Of a DNA stretch of 64,000 nt, positions 1 through 13,400 are shown piece after piece. This stretch comes from Setaria digitata. Lineage: Eukaryota > Nematoda > Chromadorea > Rhabditida > Setariidae. The stretch is taken from the NCBI GenBank assembly GCA_003640385.1, contig RCAB01000061.1, forward strand, positions 124,001 to 188,000. Reading direction: 5' to 3'. The notes beneath the pieces were generated by a model. That model made no database searches. It saw only the letters and a list, made by a program, of their open reading frames with translations, and was not told the origin of the DNA. The translations under genes and the position numbers were made by a program. Numbering within the stretch: the stretch's first letter is position 1; the number at the start of each line of letters is the position of its first letter.

Positions 1-108
1 TATAAGTATTATTAAACAAAATTAAGTAGGAAAATAATTTTTAGGCCAACTATTTGACTCCACCTGTGCGATCGTAAATTTCAATCAGCCATTAATTGAA
101 ACAATTAG

Positions 109-3100
109 CACCTGTGCTATGCTTAAATTCCAAGCCGGCATTACGATTTGTGGCCTAAATGATCGAGAAATAGAAAAGAGGGTAAAGTTTTTGGAACTGT
201 GAATAAGTTGAATTATTTATCAAAATTGACTCGTCATGAAGAGATATAAATCGAAGTTTTTCAGATCGCTTCATTAGTTCGAGATTTTGATCTTACAGCT
301 TACTGCAATGTTCCGATCAGTAATCTAAATGAAGCAGCAAGAAGACGTCTATTATTGTGTATGCGTCTAATCAACGATCCAAGTAAGTTAATTTGAGCCG
401 AAACTTAATTGTCTGACTTTTTTTTTAAATTTTGAATAAAATTTAAAGTTATTAAAAGCCACTAGCTAGTAGTTCTTATCGTTCGGCGATCATTTCATTC
501 AGCTTTTTAATTTGCGCATCACGTAATCATTCTCCCCCTTGTTCACTATTACTCATTAAGTTGAACTGAAAATTAAAATTTAGTTTTAATTCTTCTGGAT
601 GAACCAACAGAAGGCTTGAATGCACTCTGCAGCTATCAATTGATGTATTCGTTAAGTTTATACATCAAAAAAACTCAAAAAATGGCTATAGTAGCCACAC
701 GAATTCCAAGATCTGATCTGTATCAATTATTCAATCGCCTTACCATTTTATTTTATGGTGAAACGATTTATTCAGGTTAGTTGCAGTCTAATTAGTCAAT
801 GGCAATTGCAGAAGCAAGAAGTGGAAAAAGACTTTACTTAATGAAACTGAAAAGCATGAAATGGATTGATGGTGATTAAAGGAAGAGGGAATTATTAATG
901 GTAGTATTAATAATACTACCTTTTGTTAGAAAAAATATTAGCGAAATTTTTTCCTTTTGAAATTTTCAAAGTTTCAAATTGTTTTTTAGGTATTACTAAA
1001 GAATTGCCGTTGTATTTCCGGCGGATCGGTTTTCCATGTCCGATAAACGAAAATCCTGCCATCTATTACTGTATGATTATTTTGAGCAAATAAAATTTAC
1101 GTTTTCAGCTTAAATATTTCCTTAGTCCTATATTCATTTAGCACTTTCTACTAGAAATTACCACTGTAAAATTTTTTCATCAATTTAATTTTTGTTTCAA
1201 TTGAACCACTGATTTACTTCCAGTGTCCTTTGCAACGATTGATCGAGAAACAACAAAACGATATCGCGAGACCCAAGAGCAAGCTTTAAAATTGATTGAC
1301 CTCTTCAAAGTACTGTTATTGGATTGACCTCTTCAAGATATTGCTGCTGCTTTACTCTTACTTTATAATTTATTTTCGTGCATCAATTTTCTCTTTTAAC
1401 TTTTTCATAGCCAGCTGTTTTTTCCCCTGAAAGTTGAATCAGTCATATCATAAAAATTAACTTATAGATATATGAGCCAAGAATGGAGACATTTCAGCAT
1501 GTTCAGTTGTCGAAACCTTTGTGTTTCTACGGAAAACCGCATAGTTTCGATCAATTCTTCATCTTACTTAAGTTCTCATTTCGAGATTTTATCACTTAAT
1601 AGAATATTATTCAAAATTTGCTATTCTTTATTACAGTCTCATCTTATTAGTTCTAACTGTGCTTTAGTTAATTGATAAAACGCAATCGACATTCTGTTAT
1701 TGTTAGGAGATTATATTTTAGATACTGTAGCTGATTAAATTGCAGTAATCGAAAATTTCATATCTCGGTACCTTGAGAAAATTAATTATTTATTTTTAAC
1801 TCAAATTTTATGATTATTTTATGATTAAATTAATCATTTATTTTTAACTCAAATTTTATGATCATTATTAATTTTATATTTTATGATTATTAAAAATAAA
1901 ACAAAAATCATAACAGAAATATGAAATATATTAGCTAAAATTAGTCCATAGACTAAACTAAATATAATTATTCTAGGCGAACACTAAAAGCACTTAATTC
2001 ATCGTCATCGGCAATTCTACTACGATTATTACTATTACCAATACTAACTCTCCTATGTTCAACCTGTGCGCAATTTTCCACCTTTAACAGGTGGTGGTGG
2101 CCGCAGAATATTACCGCTCTGCTGGTTATTTATTCAGCAATGTTTTCTGCTGTCGCCATTTTTGTCACTCTTTACAATGGTAAATGACTGCTGCTATCAT
2201 TTGTAAGCTAGTTAAATTCTTTGATACACAGAAGTTATCATTTCATGATAACTGATGAATTGGAGAAGCAGTAATTTGAAGTTTTTGGGAAAAAAAGGGA
2301 AAAAAAGAAGCTTATTTGTTAATTAATTAAAATACAGCAAGTAACAGTGCTTAAATCTGAAAAAGAAACTTCATATCCTAACTTCTACTTATTTTGCGCG
2401 AAATCTACACGTGCTACAGAATCTATCGTTTGTGGTCAGTCGGATGAAGATATCACAGATGGCGTATATTCCAGAATCCTAAGTGTTGTTTCATTTCTGT
2501 TCGCATCAGCACCAAATGATCTCTTTGCTTTTATTTCTTCAATTCTAATTATTTCTCTTTGGTTAGTAAATGATTTACTTGTGCAATTAGATTCATTTCT
2601 GTGAATTTTCTTGAAGCTGCTTGCAATTTTTTCAAAGTTCTTAGCACTTCTGCAAATTAAAATCACCGTTGTTATTGATAAGCCTTATTTCTGAAGAGTA
2701 CAAAAAAAGGCATACGAAGATAATATGTTTAAGACATGAATCATAATACTAGTGAAATGAGCCTGAAAGAGTGCAAAGATAGCCTGAACAAGGCTAATCC
2801 TCACATTATCCATATTCTCTCAGTATTTCAGGCATTTCAATTCGTTATTTTCTGGAAATTGGAATTATATTTGGGATTTAATGCTACCATTATGGTGCTG
2901 CTATCAACATTCTCAGATTTTAACACTAATCATCATATTTTACGCAAAAAGCGCCGAATCAACCGTGACGCTATTAATCGAGTTCTGTTTCGGATCCATT
3001 GTTTGTGCCGGATCTCTATTCCTGTTTGTTTTCAAAACCTTATCGGAGAAGAATTGTGTTTTTTTAAAAATTCAAAATAGAGTTAAAGTTAAGAAATTTT

Positions 3101-3613
3101 CTTGCTGGTAAAGAATTGACTTCCATTAATCTTCACTGTTCGTGTTACTTTTGGCTCTTTCACTTGTAACCTTTAACCTTATCCTCTTTTTTTAGATCTG
3201 AAATTAAAATTTTTTCCAGTGCACCACGTACATTTTTATCACCAAACGACTGGCGTCATATATTAATGCACATAAACTTTTATCGTTACGTACTTTCATT
3301 CACAAATTTCAAATTTCTTGATGGTGAAACAGCGGGCAGTTGTGCTAATGATGAGTCTAGGAAGACTGATAACGATAAACGATTGGAGCAGTTTTGTAGG
3401 TAAGATAATTTGAGTAGAGCTTGTCTGATTGGACTTCCAATTAAATGACCAGTGCGTTCTAGATGGTCCAATGGTACTGTGTTCCTGAACGAGCACTATC
3501 CGGAAATGTGGAACTATTCCGTGGAAGCATTCAACTATTATTCCATCATTTCATTTACTGCTGTTACTGCAACAATTGCTTTACTGTGTTTTAAATTCAG
3601 CAAGAGCTATTAA
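109..3613 (+). CDS. ABCG half-transporter, White/sterolin-like (5' end outside window)
   Basis: Spliced gene; exons read at 109-181, 265-382, 584-775, 990-1070, 1224-1309, 1977-2179, 2420-2561, about 2832-3100, 3220-3399 and 3463-3613 (TAA). Reading phase agrees at nearly every junction; one exon between 1310 and 1976 was not placed. It encodes the end of the nucleotide-binding domain (Walker B ILLDEPTEGLN, then a GFPCP..NP..YY block typical of ABCG5/8) followed by hydrophobic exons of the six-helix membrane domain and an NDWRH..NFYRYV block before the last helix. ABCG proteins work as dimers exporting sterols or other lipids. The signature motif reads ISNLNEAARRRL where LSGGE is expected, and the H-loop histidine appears to be arginine (VATRIPRSD), while the Walker B glutamate is present. 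Walker A lies outside the window. The substrate is unknown. The paralogue at 10421-16903 shares a 118-base exon. Confidence 0.85.
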
Positions 3614-6600
3614 TTGTGATCATGGGGTGATATTTGTTCAATTGATTGGTTATGGAATGATTTCTAATCGGTTGATTTGTATTATAGCATTTAGATTTTA
3701 TGAAATGATACTGAAAGGGTTAAAAATAGAAAATCGAATCATCAGCTTCAGTTTTCCCATTCTTAATTGTTTTATTAAAAAGTGAACAGTGGACAGTTCA
3801 GAACCTTTCGGAGTGCTGATAAAAGAAGTAACGCTTAGCACATCACAAACAGTACAACATCGCCACTAAATAAAATTCATTCTGGCATTTTACTGTTTAA
3901 ATTGCCACATCAGTCTTTTTCTTTTTTTTTTTTTTTCTATGTTTGCCAAATCAATTTTGTGTAAAAATGCAAGAATTTCTGGAAAAATGAAGTAAAATGT
4001 AAAAAGACTCATAAAAAAATTTTTAAAAAATGACTTAAAAATTTTCGGCAATTGATAAGACACTGATAAAAAATCCTCCAAGAGAAGCACGAGACAAGTT
4101 ATGCTAATAATTGCAAGTTATATCCTAATTGTATATCAGTATGATTTACTTAAGATTATTTGATCTTAATTTTGTATCATTATGGTCCACTTAAGATTTA
4201 TGCGTATTTAGTCAATCATAATTATACAACTTCACTGTCCTAGAGCTGACGCTGTAATAATCAAACTGATCATTATGACTGTGGAAGTCACTTCCTACCA
4301 TAATTCAATTAAATTTTACTTTGCAAAAACTTCAATTAAATTTTAACCATTACTAACTGCACAATGATACCACGATATTTCGAAAAAATAAATTCCCGTT
4401 CAGTTCGCAAGACGAAATTGTCCTTTTTTGACTTTCAGTCCCTTTTTTAACATGCAATTTGGCACTCTTAAACTTTAACTCACTTTTGTGAAATTTGAAA
4501 TGAAATAAATTTGCATAGCTGTCAGTTTGTTCTGCAATTTCTCTTTGTACGTACCTATGGCACACATATGGAGGAACAGAAAAGACGGAAGTAATATTAA
4601 TTCGAGATCAGAATTCATACTTTTTGATATAGTAATTTGAAGAATAAATATCGCCGCTGAATTCTTCTAAGTTATTTGATTAATTAATCGATTGCAGTTT
4701 GGTTGCTCAATATTTAAAAAAAAAATGAAAATGACTAGTACTCAATCAAAGGAATGCATCACTTCAACTTAAAACTTTCATATCGCTTTCCTGTAGTACT
4801 ACAGAAACAGCAGTGCAAAACGAGAATGAAATTAGTAAATTTCATTTATCAATTGTCAATTTACTGTTCAATCAAACTGGTTTTTCTTCCTTATCATTTC
4901 TCACAAATAGCAATAAATATGTTATATTATCCGTATCAACTAATCTGATTGAAGCATTCGATTTAAAGAAACATTCTTGGTTGGAACTAAGCTTAATGAT
5001 AATTTTATGCAACTAATTAATTATTTGCTTGTTGTTTCTCACCAAATTTCCACCTTCTTTTTCTTTCTCTCCCTCTCTCGTTTTTTTAAAATTATTTCTT
5101 TTTACAATGTGAAGCACTTTAGCGAATGCTATTTGTTTTGTTTGTATTCTGATAAACTTGATTTGTAGATTATTGTTCTCTAAACAAATTAAAGATTTTT
5201 TTTTACTTGAGATTATTTACCATAGAAAAAGATACGCCAATTATATGCCAAGTAAGACCACTTGAATTTGCTCTTTTTTCTTCCTAAAAACAAATAAATT
5301 TCAGTTAATTGACTAATTAGTGTGGAAAACAGATACGAACGGACAGTCATTAATTTATGCAAATTAGGTAGCTTTTGGTGGACGCATACTCGTAATTGAA
5401 TATTTAACCTAAAAGAATAGGCAAATTAACTTTATTGCTTTATTATTTTTAAAATTTTCATGTCATGCTATTCTTGAATGTTTCGATTACAGATGCGAAT
5501 GAATCTTGAAAGACTTCTTTACTGACTTGTATATGAAATTCTGACAGCTCTCGATGGAAAAGTTCTATCCAAACCATTTAAGAAAAGTGAAAACTATGCT
5601 TCAACCAATTAATGACCTTTTTTCCTTCATTCCGATGATTGATGTCATTTATTTAAGTTATGATTTCTAGGCGTGTTTTATTGCTCTGATGTGCAACTCA
5701 TTGACATAATCTTTGTACATTATTTAAAAAAAAAAAAAAGCCCTTAAGTAGTCATAGTTCGAAAATTAACTTTTTTTCTAATTTCGAACTTTGGGAGACT
5801 AATATTCAACTAACAGGTCAGAAATATTATATCCAATCTTTGTTACCTTTTCGAAAAGCAATGCAAAGAGACGTCAAAAACATGATAGTTCCACGTGAAT
5901 TTGGTCGGACCTACGTTTACAAAATCTCTACATCTCATAGGATTTGTTTTTTGCACAAACCTTTTTAGAAGAAATAAACAATAAATTTACATTATGCAAA
6001 TGTATTTTTATGTAAATCTCTTGATGAGTGTTTCTTTATTATGACAAATTGTCACTCATTGACATCTATTATTTTGTTTGTTTATATTTACATAGTTTCG
6101 AACTGTGAAACATGATAAAACGAAGAATTTAATCGTTGAAGATCACCAAGTTTTCAGTCTTCAATTTAAAATAATGACAAAAGTAAGTTTTTTTTATTTT
6201 TATTTTTTGCAGAATATGTTATGATTGAAAAGTGCGACAGGACGAGGAGAAAAAAAACGGAATATTATTCTTGAAACTATTTTTATTCGCAACATCCTTT
6301 TCTGTCTTTTCTCTGCAATTGCTGAAAAGATGAATTATAAATTTGACAAAAGTCTAAATTTAAATTTCACATAGGCTGAGTGGGACCGAAGAAAATAGAG
6401 GAAGGAAGATTGCTTCAGATGCTCCAAAGAAAAGTTATTTTGGGAGAAAACATTTTTCGATGGACTTGATTTTGTGTTCTAAAATCGCTTTATGCTCAGC
6501 AGAAGAAATGAATTGCTTTATAAAGAATCGCTGATTCTAACAACAGTTTATTTCTAAAATTTGTTTGTTGATTTCATGCATCTATTCTTACCTTGATCAC

Positions 6601-7069
6601 TGATAATCATTATTAGCTAAAGCACAGATTACTTCTTATCAAGCAATTAACACTTTTTGATTTTCTCCTCCTCATTTTCACCTTCTGCTTCCCACTAATA
6701 AAATGCTTGCTAGTGGAATTTATTCTGCACATTGATTTAGCATTCTGAAATATTAGTGATATTTTTCTTATCATTTATTGCGGTGAACTTTTTGGTCAAC
6801 TGAAATGTTTGTTTCCGAAATGCTTCTTTTTTCTTTTTTTTTAAAGTAATTAAGTTAAGTAATTGGTTGGTGTCAGTTCCTGATAATAAATATTACATCA
6901 TACTGTCTTTAGGAACGTTGCAAATGGCCTTGCCTTTATATCTCTTTCATTTGTGGGTGTGTGTGTGTTGTGTTCTTGTTGTTACGGCATTTCTCTGCGT
7001 ACGTAAACGTAAGTGCGTGAGTGCGTGTTTCCAAAATGAAGAGTACGTGAAGGTGAGAATTATTTAGAG
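3614..7069. other. Intergenic, AT-rich, no gene seen
   Basis: About 3.4 kb between the first ABCG gene and the acireductone dioxygenase gene. It holds homopolymer runs (T-run near 3922-3936, A-run near 5725-5738) and a pyrimidine-rich tract near 5050-5090. The short open frames here have no recognisable domain and no flanking splice-site logic. It probably contains the 3' UTR of the upstream gene and the promoter of the downstream one. Confidence 0.6.
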
Positions 7070-8283
7070 ATGGTACAAATTTGGTATACGGAATCACATC
7101 CGTGTGGCGATCCACGATTACCGCATCATCTATTTCCGCCTAAAATAATCACCCCTGATGAACTAACGAAACGAACGGGGACACTTTATTTTAAGATAAT
7201 CTTTTTAATTCTAATTTCATATCAAACTTTCAGCTAATTTTTGAATTCTTTGGATAAATTTAAATTAGCTATTCATCAATTATGTAACAAATTATTATTA
7301 TTATTACTTATTATTATTATTATTTTGTTATTATTATTATTATTGTCACTATCATTATTGTTATTATTATTATTGTTATTATTATTATTGTTATTATTAT
7401 TTTGAAGGTGGACACAACAAATCAGGTAGCGATGTCAAAACGAATTGCTTTGCTTAAAATGGGAAGGAATTTGACAAAGGAAGACGTATATACATTGAAC
7501 GGAAGAACCACGGCTGATTTCGAGGATAAGGTTGAAAATAAACTAAGCTTTCATTGTTCCTTATGTGTCCCAAAGGAACCAGTTTATTTGTATTTTCAGT
7601 TTTAATTTGAAAAAAAAAATTTTTTTAAATTCCTAACCAATAATAGGAACAGTTATCGATTTTAGTTAATTATAGAATTTTAATTTGATCTAAAATAGCT
7701 ATGAATTTATTACATTGTACAACAGATCGAGGAACTATTTGAAGAAACCGAACTAAGCACTGAAACAGCTCGACTGATCATCGAAGGATCTGCCTACTAC
7801 GATGTTGAGGACGATTCTGGTAATTGGCTTCGGATTCTATGCGAATATGGGGATTTACTGATAATACCGGCAGGCAAATTGCATAGGTTTACAACAACAA
7901 CTGAGGTATTACAATGTTTTCATTGCATTTCATACGTCACCAGTATTTTCCCTTTGCAATCGTCATTCTCAGTAGCAGTTCAGAAGTGGAAATAAAAGCC
8001 AATTAAAACACTGAGCAAACTTAAAAACTTGTTCTTTCCCCCTGATGCACTCCATCTATTTTTCTCCAAGAATTTTCTGATCAATGTCCGTCATGAAAAT
8101 CTTCATTTACCGAGTGAGACTAGTGAAATCATTTAAGTGGAACAAAATAATTATGATTTTGGTAATGGGAAAGTATATGCGAATGAGAGGAAGGTCTAAT
8201 TAGATTGAAATTAATTCATTTTATATATTTGTTTACAGAACTTCGTCAAAATGCGCCGATTTTTCAAAGATGGTGAAAGCTAA
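7070..8283 (+). CDS. Acireductone dioxygenase-family protein, probably inactive
   Basis: Four exons, 7070-7195, 7408-7530, 7726-7905 and 8239-8283 (TAA), all phase 0, giving 157 residues. The N-terminus MVQIWYTE with GDPRLPHH and the cupin core [25 protein letters not shown] identify the family, which in methionine salvage oxidises acireductone using Fe or Ni. The first three metal ligands (HxH and the following Glu in the mammalian enzyme) align with T, L and T in [10 protein letters not shown]; only the last His (KLHRFT) remains. The protein ends soon after MRRFF, about 22 residues before the mammalian C-terminus. I recall that the C. elegans relative is equally short and annotated as probably inactive, so this may be a nematode pseudoenzyme rather than decay. 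The first intron starts with AT, not GT (7196-7197). Confidence 0.85.
7284..7404. repeat. TTA/TAT trinucleotide microsatellite in an intron
   Basis: Imperfect (TTA)n tract filling most of intron 1 of the acireductone dioxygenase-family gene and running almost into its acceptor (TTTGAAG at 7401-7407). Seen directly. Confidence 0.9.
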
Positions 8284-10420
8284 ACGAATCATTCGTTTTG
8301 ATTCTCTGTGATTAATTCTGTTCACTGTAGTTTTTCTCCTCATGCCTTTCATCTTTCTTACTTTGAAAGCAAAATATTTTTCATGAATTATGTTGTCATC
8401 AAGAAAATGAATTCTATTAGACTATGAGTTGTGCCAGAAATGGCCCATGAAAAAGATTCCTGCTAATTTGTAATTTGAGCCAAGTTACTTTGAGATATTT
8501 ACTTCCACATTATTAGATGGGAAAGAATTGACAGTGCGTTTTGTTTCGTCTCTTTGGATTTTTTTTATTACAAATTTATGAATTTCAAATTAGAATTAAG
8601 ATTTTTTCAGGGGGAGGGGGAAATATCTTTACAGGCTAACAACAGTGTGCGATGGAATATTAGTTTCAAATTACACTACAAATGTCATATATGGAACAAT
8701 TTTGAATTTGTTCATTTTTTAAGAGATGGATTTTCTACATGTAACAGATGTACATATATGAAATGAATAATAGTTTGATCGTTAGAAGTTGATGGAAAAA
8801 TTGTACTGGAGAAAGTTCTCTCCCAATGATATTATCAATTTGGAATTGAAACAGTCACTTGAAATTGAAATTTTTGTCTATCCAAGCTTTCTATTTGGCC
8901 GAAAATACAATCAAGAGTTGAATGGCATGAAGCACAGCGTCAGTTCTTCAAAAAAAAAATTAACAATTTAGTGAAGTTAATTGTTTTAAGTAATTAAGAG
9001 GGAATCAGGTAATTAAAATGATGCCTTAAGATTAATTTCTTAATAAATGAAAAATTACTGATTCCTTCACTTATGTTAAGAAATCTAAAACTAGGATGAG
9101 GTAAAACAGAAAAAAGAACAAAGAAGGAGAAAAAAGATAGGGAAAATGAACTGATTGAAATATCAGCTGTCCAGTAGCAGTTTCAATCAACCAAGTGATA
9201 ATTTGTTTGTCAATGGTTTTGGAATTTTTGAGCTTCCCGTGGCCAAAATAAAACTCTGTTTCATTTATGATTTAACACTATCTTCAGTACTTCTGCACTC
9301 TAAAAATGGGCAGTTCGGAAAAAAAACTATTATTAATGATAAGAAATGCGTAGCTAAAACAACAGACTGTTATTAATGATAAGAAATCAGTATTGAAAAA
9401 GGGATTTTTAAAAGGTGATGAAAATTCAATACTGAAGTAAAAGTCAGAACAAAGTGGTGTTAAACAGTTGCATCTAACGTAGCATGATAGTTTCAGTCTC
9501 AACAAGGTCAGAATCAGAAACCAATCATTAAACTGTAGTAAGACGATGAACCGAAATGAGTACAACTAGAGGTGTTCAGGGAAACAGATTTCATCCTGAA
9601 AGAGATTTCGAACAGGTGATTCGAGAATCGAGGAAACGGGAGGGACTACAAAAGGTGGATGACCTTCAGCGGAGATTTGTGCCATCCAGTTGGATACGAT
9701 ACGCTAATTTTATTCATTGTGGAGAGAAAGTCAAGGTCAAATCGAGAGCACTCTTTCCTGATAAAATTTTTTTTTTTTTTTGACTCCTCTTTGAAATGCT
9801 TTGTCTTGAAATATCTACTGCCACTGATATTATCATTGATATCATCCTGCACCTGTATCTCACCAATTATGATGAGATTTTGGCTTGATTTTGATCTTTC
9901 TTACTTTCTCGAATAAAAATTAATTAGTTCGTAAATTTAAAGATTGTAATAGGTTTTGGCTACTCGAAAGCTTATCACGATTATTATGTTTTTTAAAAAA
10001 AAGGAAAATTCTTCCAAGGATTTTAAGACTTAGAGAGTATCTGCTTTTGTTGGCAAGCTTTTTGCTTAAATATGTGAAAAGATTTATCCAAAAATTTATT
10101 GAATGCAAGGTTGCATAATAAAGAAATTGAGGAACTTACTAATAAAATGAGAAATTAATTAGGACAAAATATTTAGCGTAAATGTCTAAATCAATGACTG
10201 ATACATTCATTATTTGTCATGTGATATTTCTTCGTAATAAAAATAAAACATACGAGTTCTACGTGAAGCACCAGATGCTATTTATAACTTAAAATTTGAC
10301 TTACTAGAATAATTAGCTTTCTTTTAAAAGATATCATGTGGAAATTATTCAATTTTAATTTTCTAAAAGTTTCGAAATCTTCGGTCAAAATTCCAAATTA
10401 CTGCAAACTTTATTTCCAGA
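8284..10420. other. Intergenic with one possible 5' exon (9556-9654)
   Basis: Mostly AT-rich with no domain seen. One 33-codon open frame at 9556-9654 starts with ATG, is charged (ERDFEQVIRESRKREG) and ends at a usable GT donor. It could be a leader exon of the downstream ABCG gene, but its phase (0) does not join to the frame used from 10421, where the first A of the exon precedes the ATG. It is therefore not included in that gene. Confidence 0.45.
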
Positions 10421-13400
10421 ATGACAGCACAGACGAAGCAGAATCAGGATAACATTTCGATGGTTTCTGGAGCCATTCGTCGGAGCAAAGACGATCTTCA
10501 CGAATGGTCCATCTATAGACAGAATCTAACATCTTTCATTGCTGCAGCATTCTTGAAATCAGCTAATTATGAAAGTGGAAAGGTGAGTGTGCACTAATTG
10601 CAATTAACAAACATTATGAAATTCAAAAACTTTTTTCTCTTCTTTTCTAAATTAATCCAATCAAAAAAAAAAAATTATTTAGTAAAAATATTCCTTCACA
10701 AAACAGTCACGCACTGCTGACAGTCCTATCCTCATCAAAAAATGAAAAATAATGAACAGTCAGTGGACACCTGTGACAGCAGTTATAATCACCAATCGCA
10801 ATTTTCATCCTCATTGCGATTTTCTACTTTATCGCCTTCCTTCATTCTCCATTTTTTTCTATCAGTTAAATTTGTTAACTGTTATTTTATTTTTCTCTAT
10901 CATTTTTTGCTTTTACATTTTGCATAGTGCATCATATAGTTTGTTTTTTAATATCTGATAATTTATCAAATTGATTGGGGGATTTGCTTACGCCTCTAAG
11001 TGATAATAAGGACTTGGGAACATTAAAGAGTTAGTTAATAGGCCACAGAGATTCTTGCGCCTCTAAAAGGCAACAAGTCATATACGTAGACTAATCAAAT
11101 GATTCAAGACTAAGCTTGCCTTTAGTTAGTGAGCAAATGTAATGGCTAAAATTGATATGTTCAGATTTTCACCATTCGATCAGAGCTGTGGATAACTGAT
11201 TTGTTTTCTTGTTATCTTTTCATTTATTCATTACTTTTAGATTGATTTGCCGTATGGGAATTTTCGCATGAATGGACAAGCAATTAAAGGTGTTATTCGA
11301 GCAGCAAAAGCGGAAAACACAAAATTGGGCCAAAAAGCTGAAATCTATCTGAAATTTGGTCTTCCAAGAGTTACCATTTTAGGTTTTATGAACACTTTTC
11401 CTTTTATTATGCTTTTCTTTCCATCAAATTTCTAGCTCAGGTTGTCTCCTTAGAAAATAGGTTTTTGTTAGAAAAATCAATTTCCAATTTTTGTAAAATT
11501 TTCTAAAACAAATGCTAAATAGATTTCTTTCTTTTGCCCCAAATTTAAGAAGAAAAGATTGATGAAAGGAAATGCTTGTTAAGATTCAGTGAAAGAACAT
11601 AGGAATATTTACGATTGGATGAGACTAAGAATCTTGCAACATAGCGCTAATTACATTCTACTTGAGGTAGCTTTTGGAGCAAGCTAAGATGTTAGCTAGC
11701 TAATCTGGAATCTATTTTAATAAAATGGCACTATTCAAGTTAATTTATTTCAAAACTTCGAATATTAAGTTTTCCTAAATACTTCTTTTCTTTTCTATCA
11801 AACATTTCATGACCGTGCAGATGACAGTGTTCCGTTGCAACAATACGTCATTACAGAAAGGACGAAATTTGCTAGAAAAACACAATCAGATTGGGATTTA
11901 CGATAAGTTTTCATAGTTTTTGCAAGAAAATCAAACCAGAAAAAGATTGAAAAAATGAGAAAAGTTAAAATTTCAATAGCTTCACTTCCAAAAAAATCAA
12001 AATTACAAAGAAAAGTTTAAACTAGAACTAAAGCCTTCTGACTGCAAGTTTCTAAAAGAAGATTCGGAGGTATTTCGAGTGCTGCCTGCTATATTGGCTG
12101 GTATAATTTTGTAAGTCCGAAAAAAATCTAGGCTAGGCTAATTTGCTATCATAGATTTGCTGCTACATGATGAATTTGCGTGAAATGGTCATAATTTCTC
12201 TTAACAGAATTACGCTTAAATCTAAAATGGAAATAAATGATTTCAGAATAAAAAGTGATCAGAAAAGAATGGATGAAATTATCAAACATAACTTAACCGA
12301 TTCAGATGATAGCAGAAATGGTTCCGAAAATCCACTTGAAACTCACTATGCCAGTTCCGAAATTATACTTAATACTGATAGACTGAACTGTAGGCGCGTT
12401 TTAGAATCAAATGCGCAGAAGAATTTCTCAATTATTCCTTTTTTCCAAATTTCTGAATGAACAAAATTGTAAGATGAAAATAAAAATGAATTTCTTTTTT
12501 GTTAAATAAATTGTAATTTCCAGAAATTTTTAATATTTCAGATATGTTTTTGTCGATTATTTAATCATTTTTCTTTTGTAATTCTTGTTTTGAAATAAAT
12601 AGACAAGAATGGAAGAAATTTTTCAAATTTCTTATTTGCAGGAGTAACTTACTGCAATCAGAACGACATCATACAGATTATTTTTCCGATCAGCATGCAA
12701 TTTCCGGTTTCAATTATTTACGTTATGCGAAAGCAGATGAATTAAGAAACGAAGGAAGAAAGTTCGTCCCTTCTGTTGCCACATTTACGAGGCTAGACTG
12801 ATAAATTAACCTCATCTAGTCTAGTCAAGATTAAAAAATTAAATTTCTTTCTTTGTTATAGTGTTCCGATAATAGCAATTAAAAACTTATCTGTGGCATT
12901 GGATAAGAGAACATTTCTCGACAGATGTATCTTCCGTATTCCTCCTGTATCACACTTTCTACACGACATCTCATTTACCTTAAAAGGTGGTGATACAATG
13001 GCAGTCTTGTACACTACAGGTAATATCAATCTCTAAGTGCTTCCATCTTTGTTTCCCACAATGCTGAATGGGAGAATTTGTAAAATAAAATACTAAAATA
13101 GGAAATTGATATTCAGAATCGGAAATGCGTGTTTTACTAGAAGTGCTCTCAAATAGTATGGCAGAGAAGTATCTGATAAGTGGAACAATCGAAAATAATG
13201 GATGTGAAATGAATGTTAATGAGTTCGGTGATCGTGTTGCCTATGTCAATACTTCTGATATTTACTCTTGGCTTACAGTAGCGCAAACTTTACGTTTGGG
13301 AAGTTCGTTTGTTACACCAGAGATTGATGCTAATATGGTACATTTTGCTTGGTCTCGACTAAATTAATAATTAATCTTCAGATCAAGTAACTGATTTGAA

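Noticed and set aside
1289..1337. Short near-duplicate of ATTGATTGACCTCTTCAA at an ABCG exon end
   Set aside because: Only about 18 bases repeated once, immediately after the donor; probably local slippage, with no effect on the exon phase.
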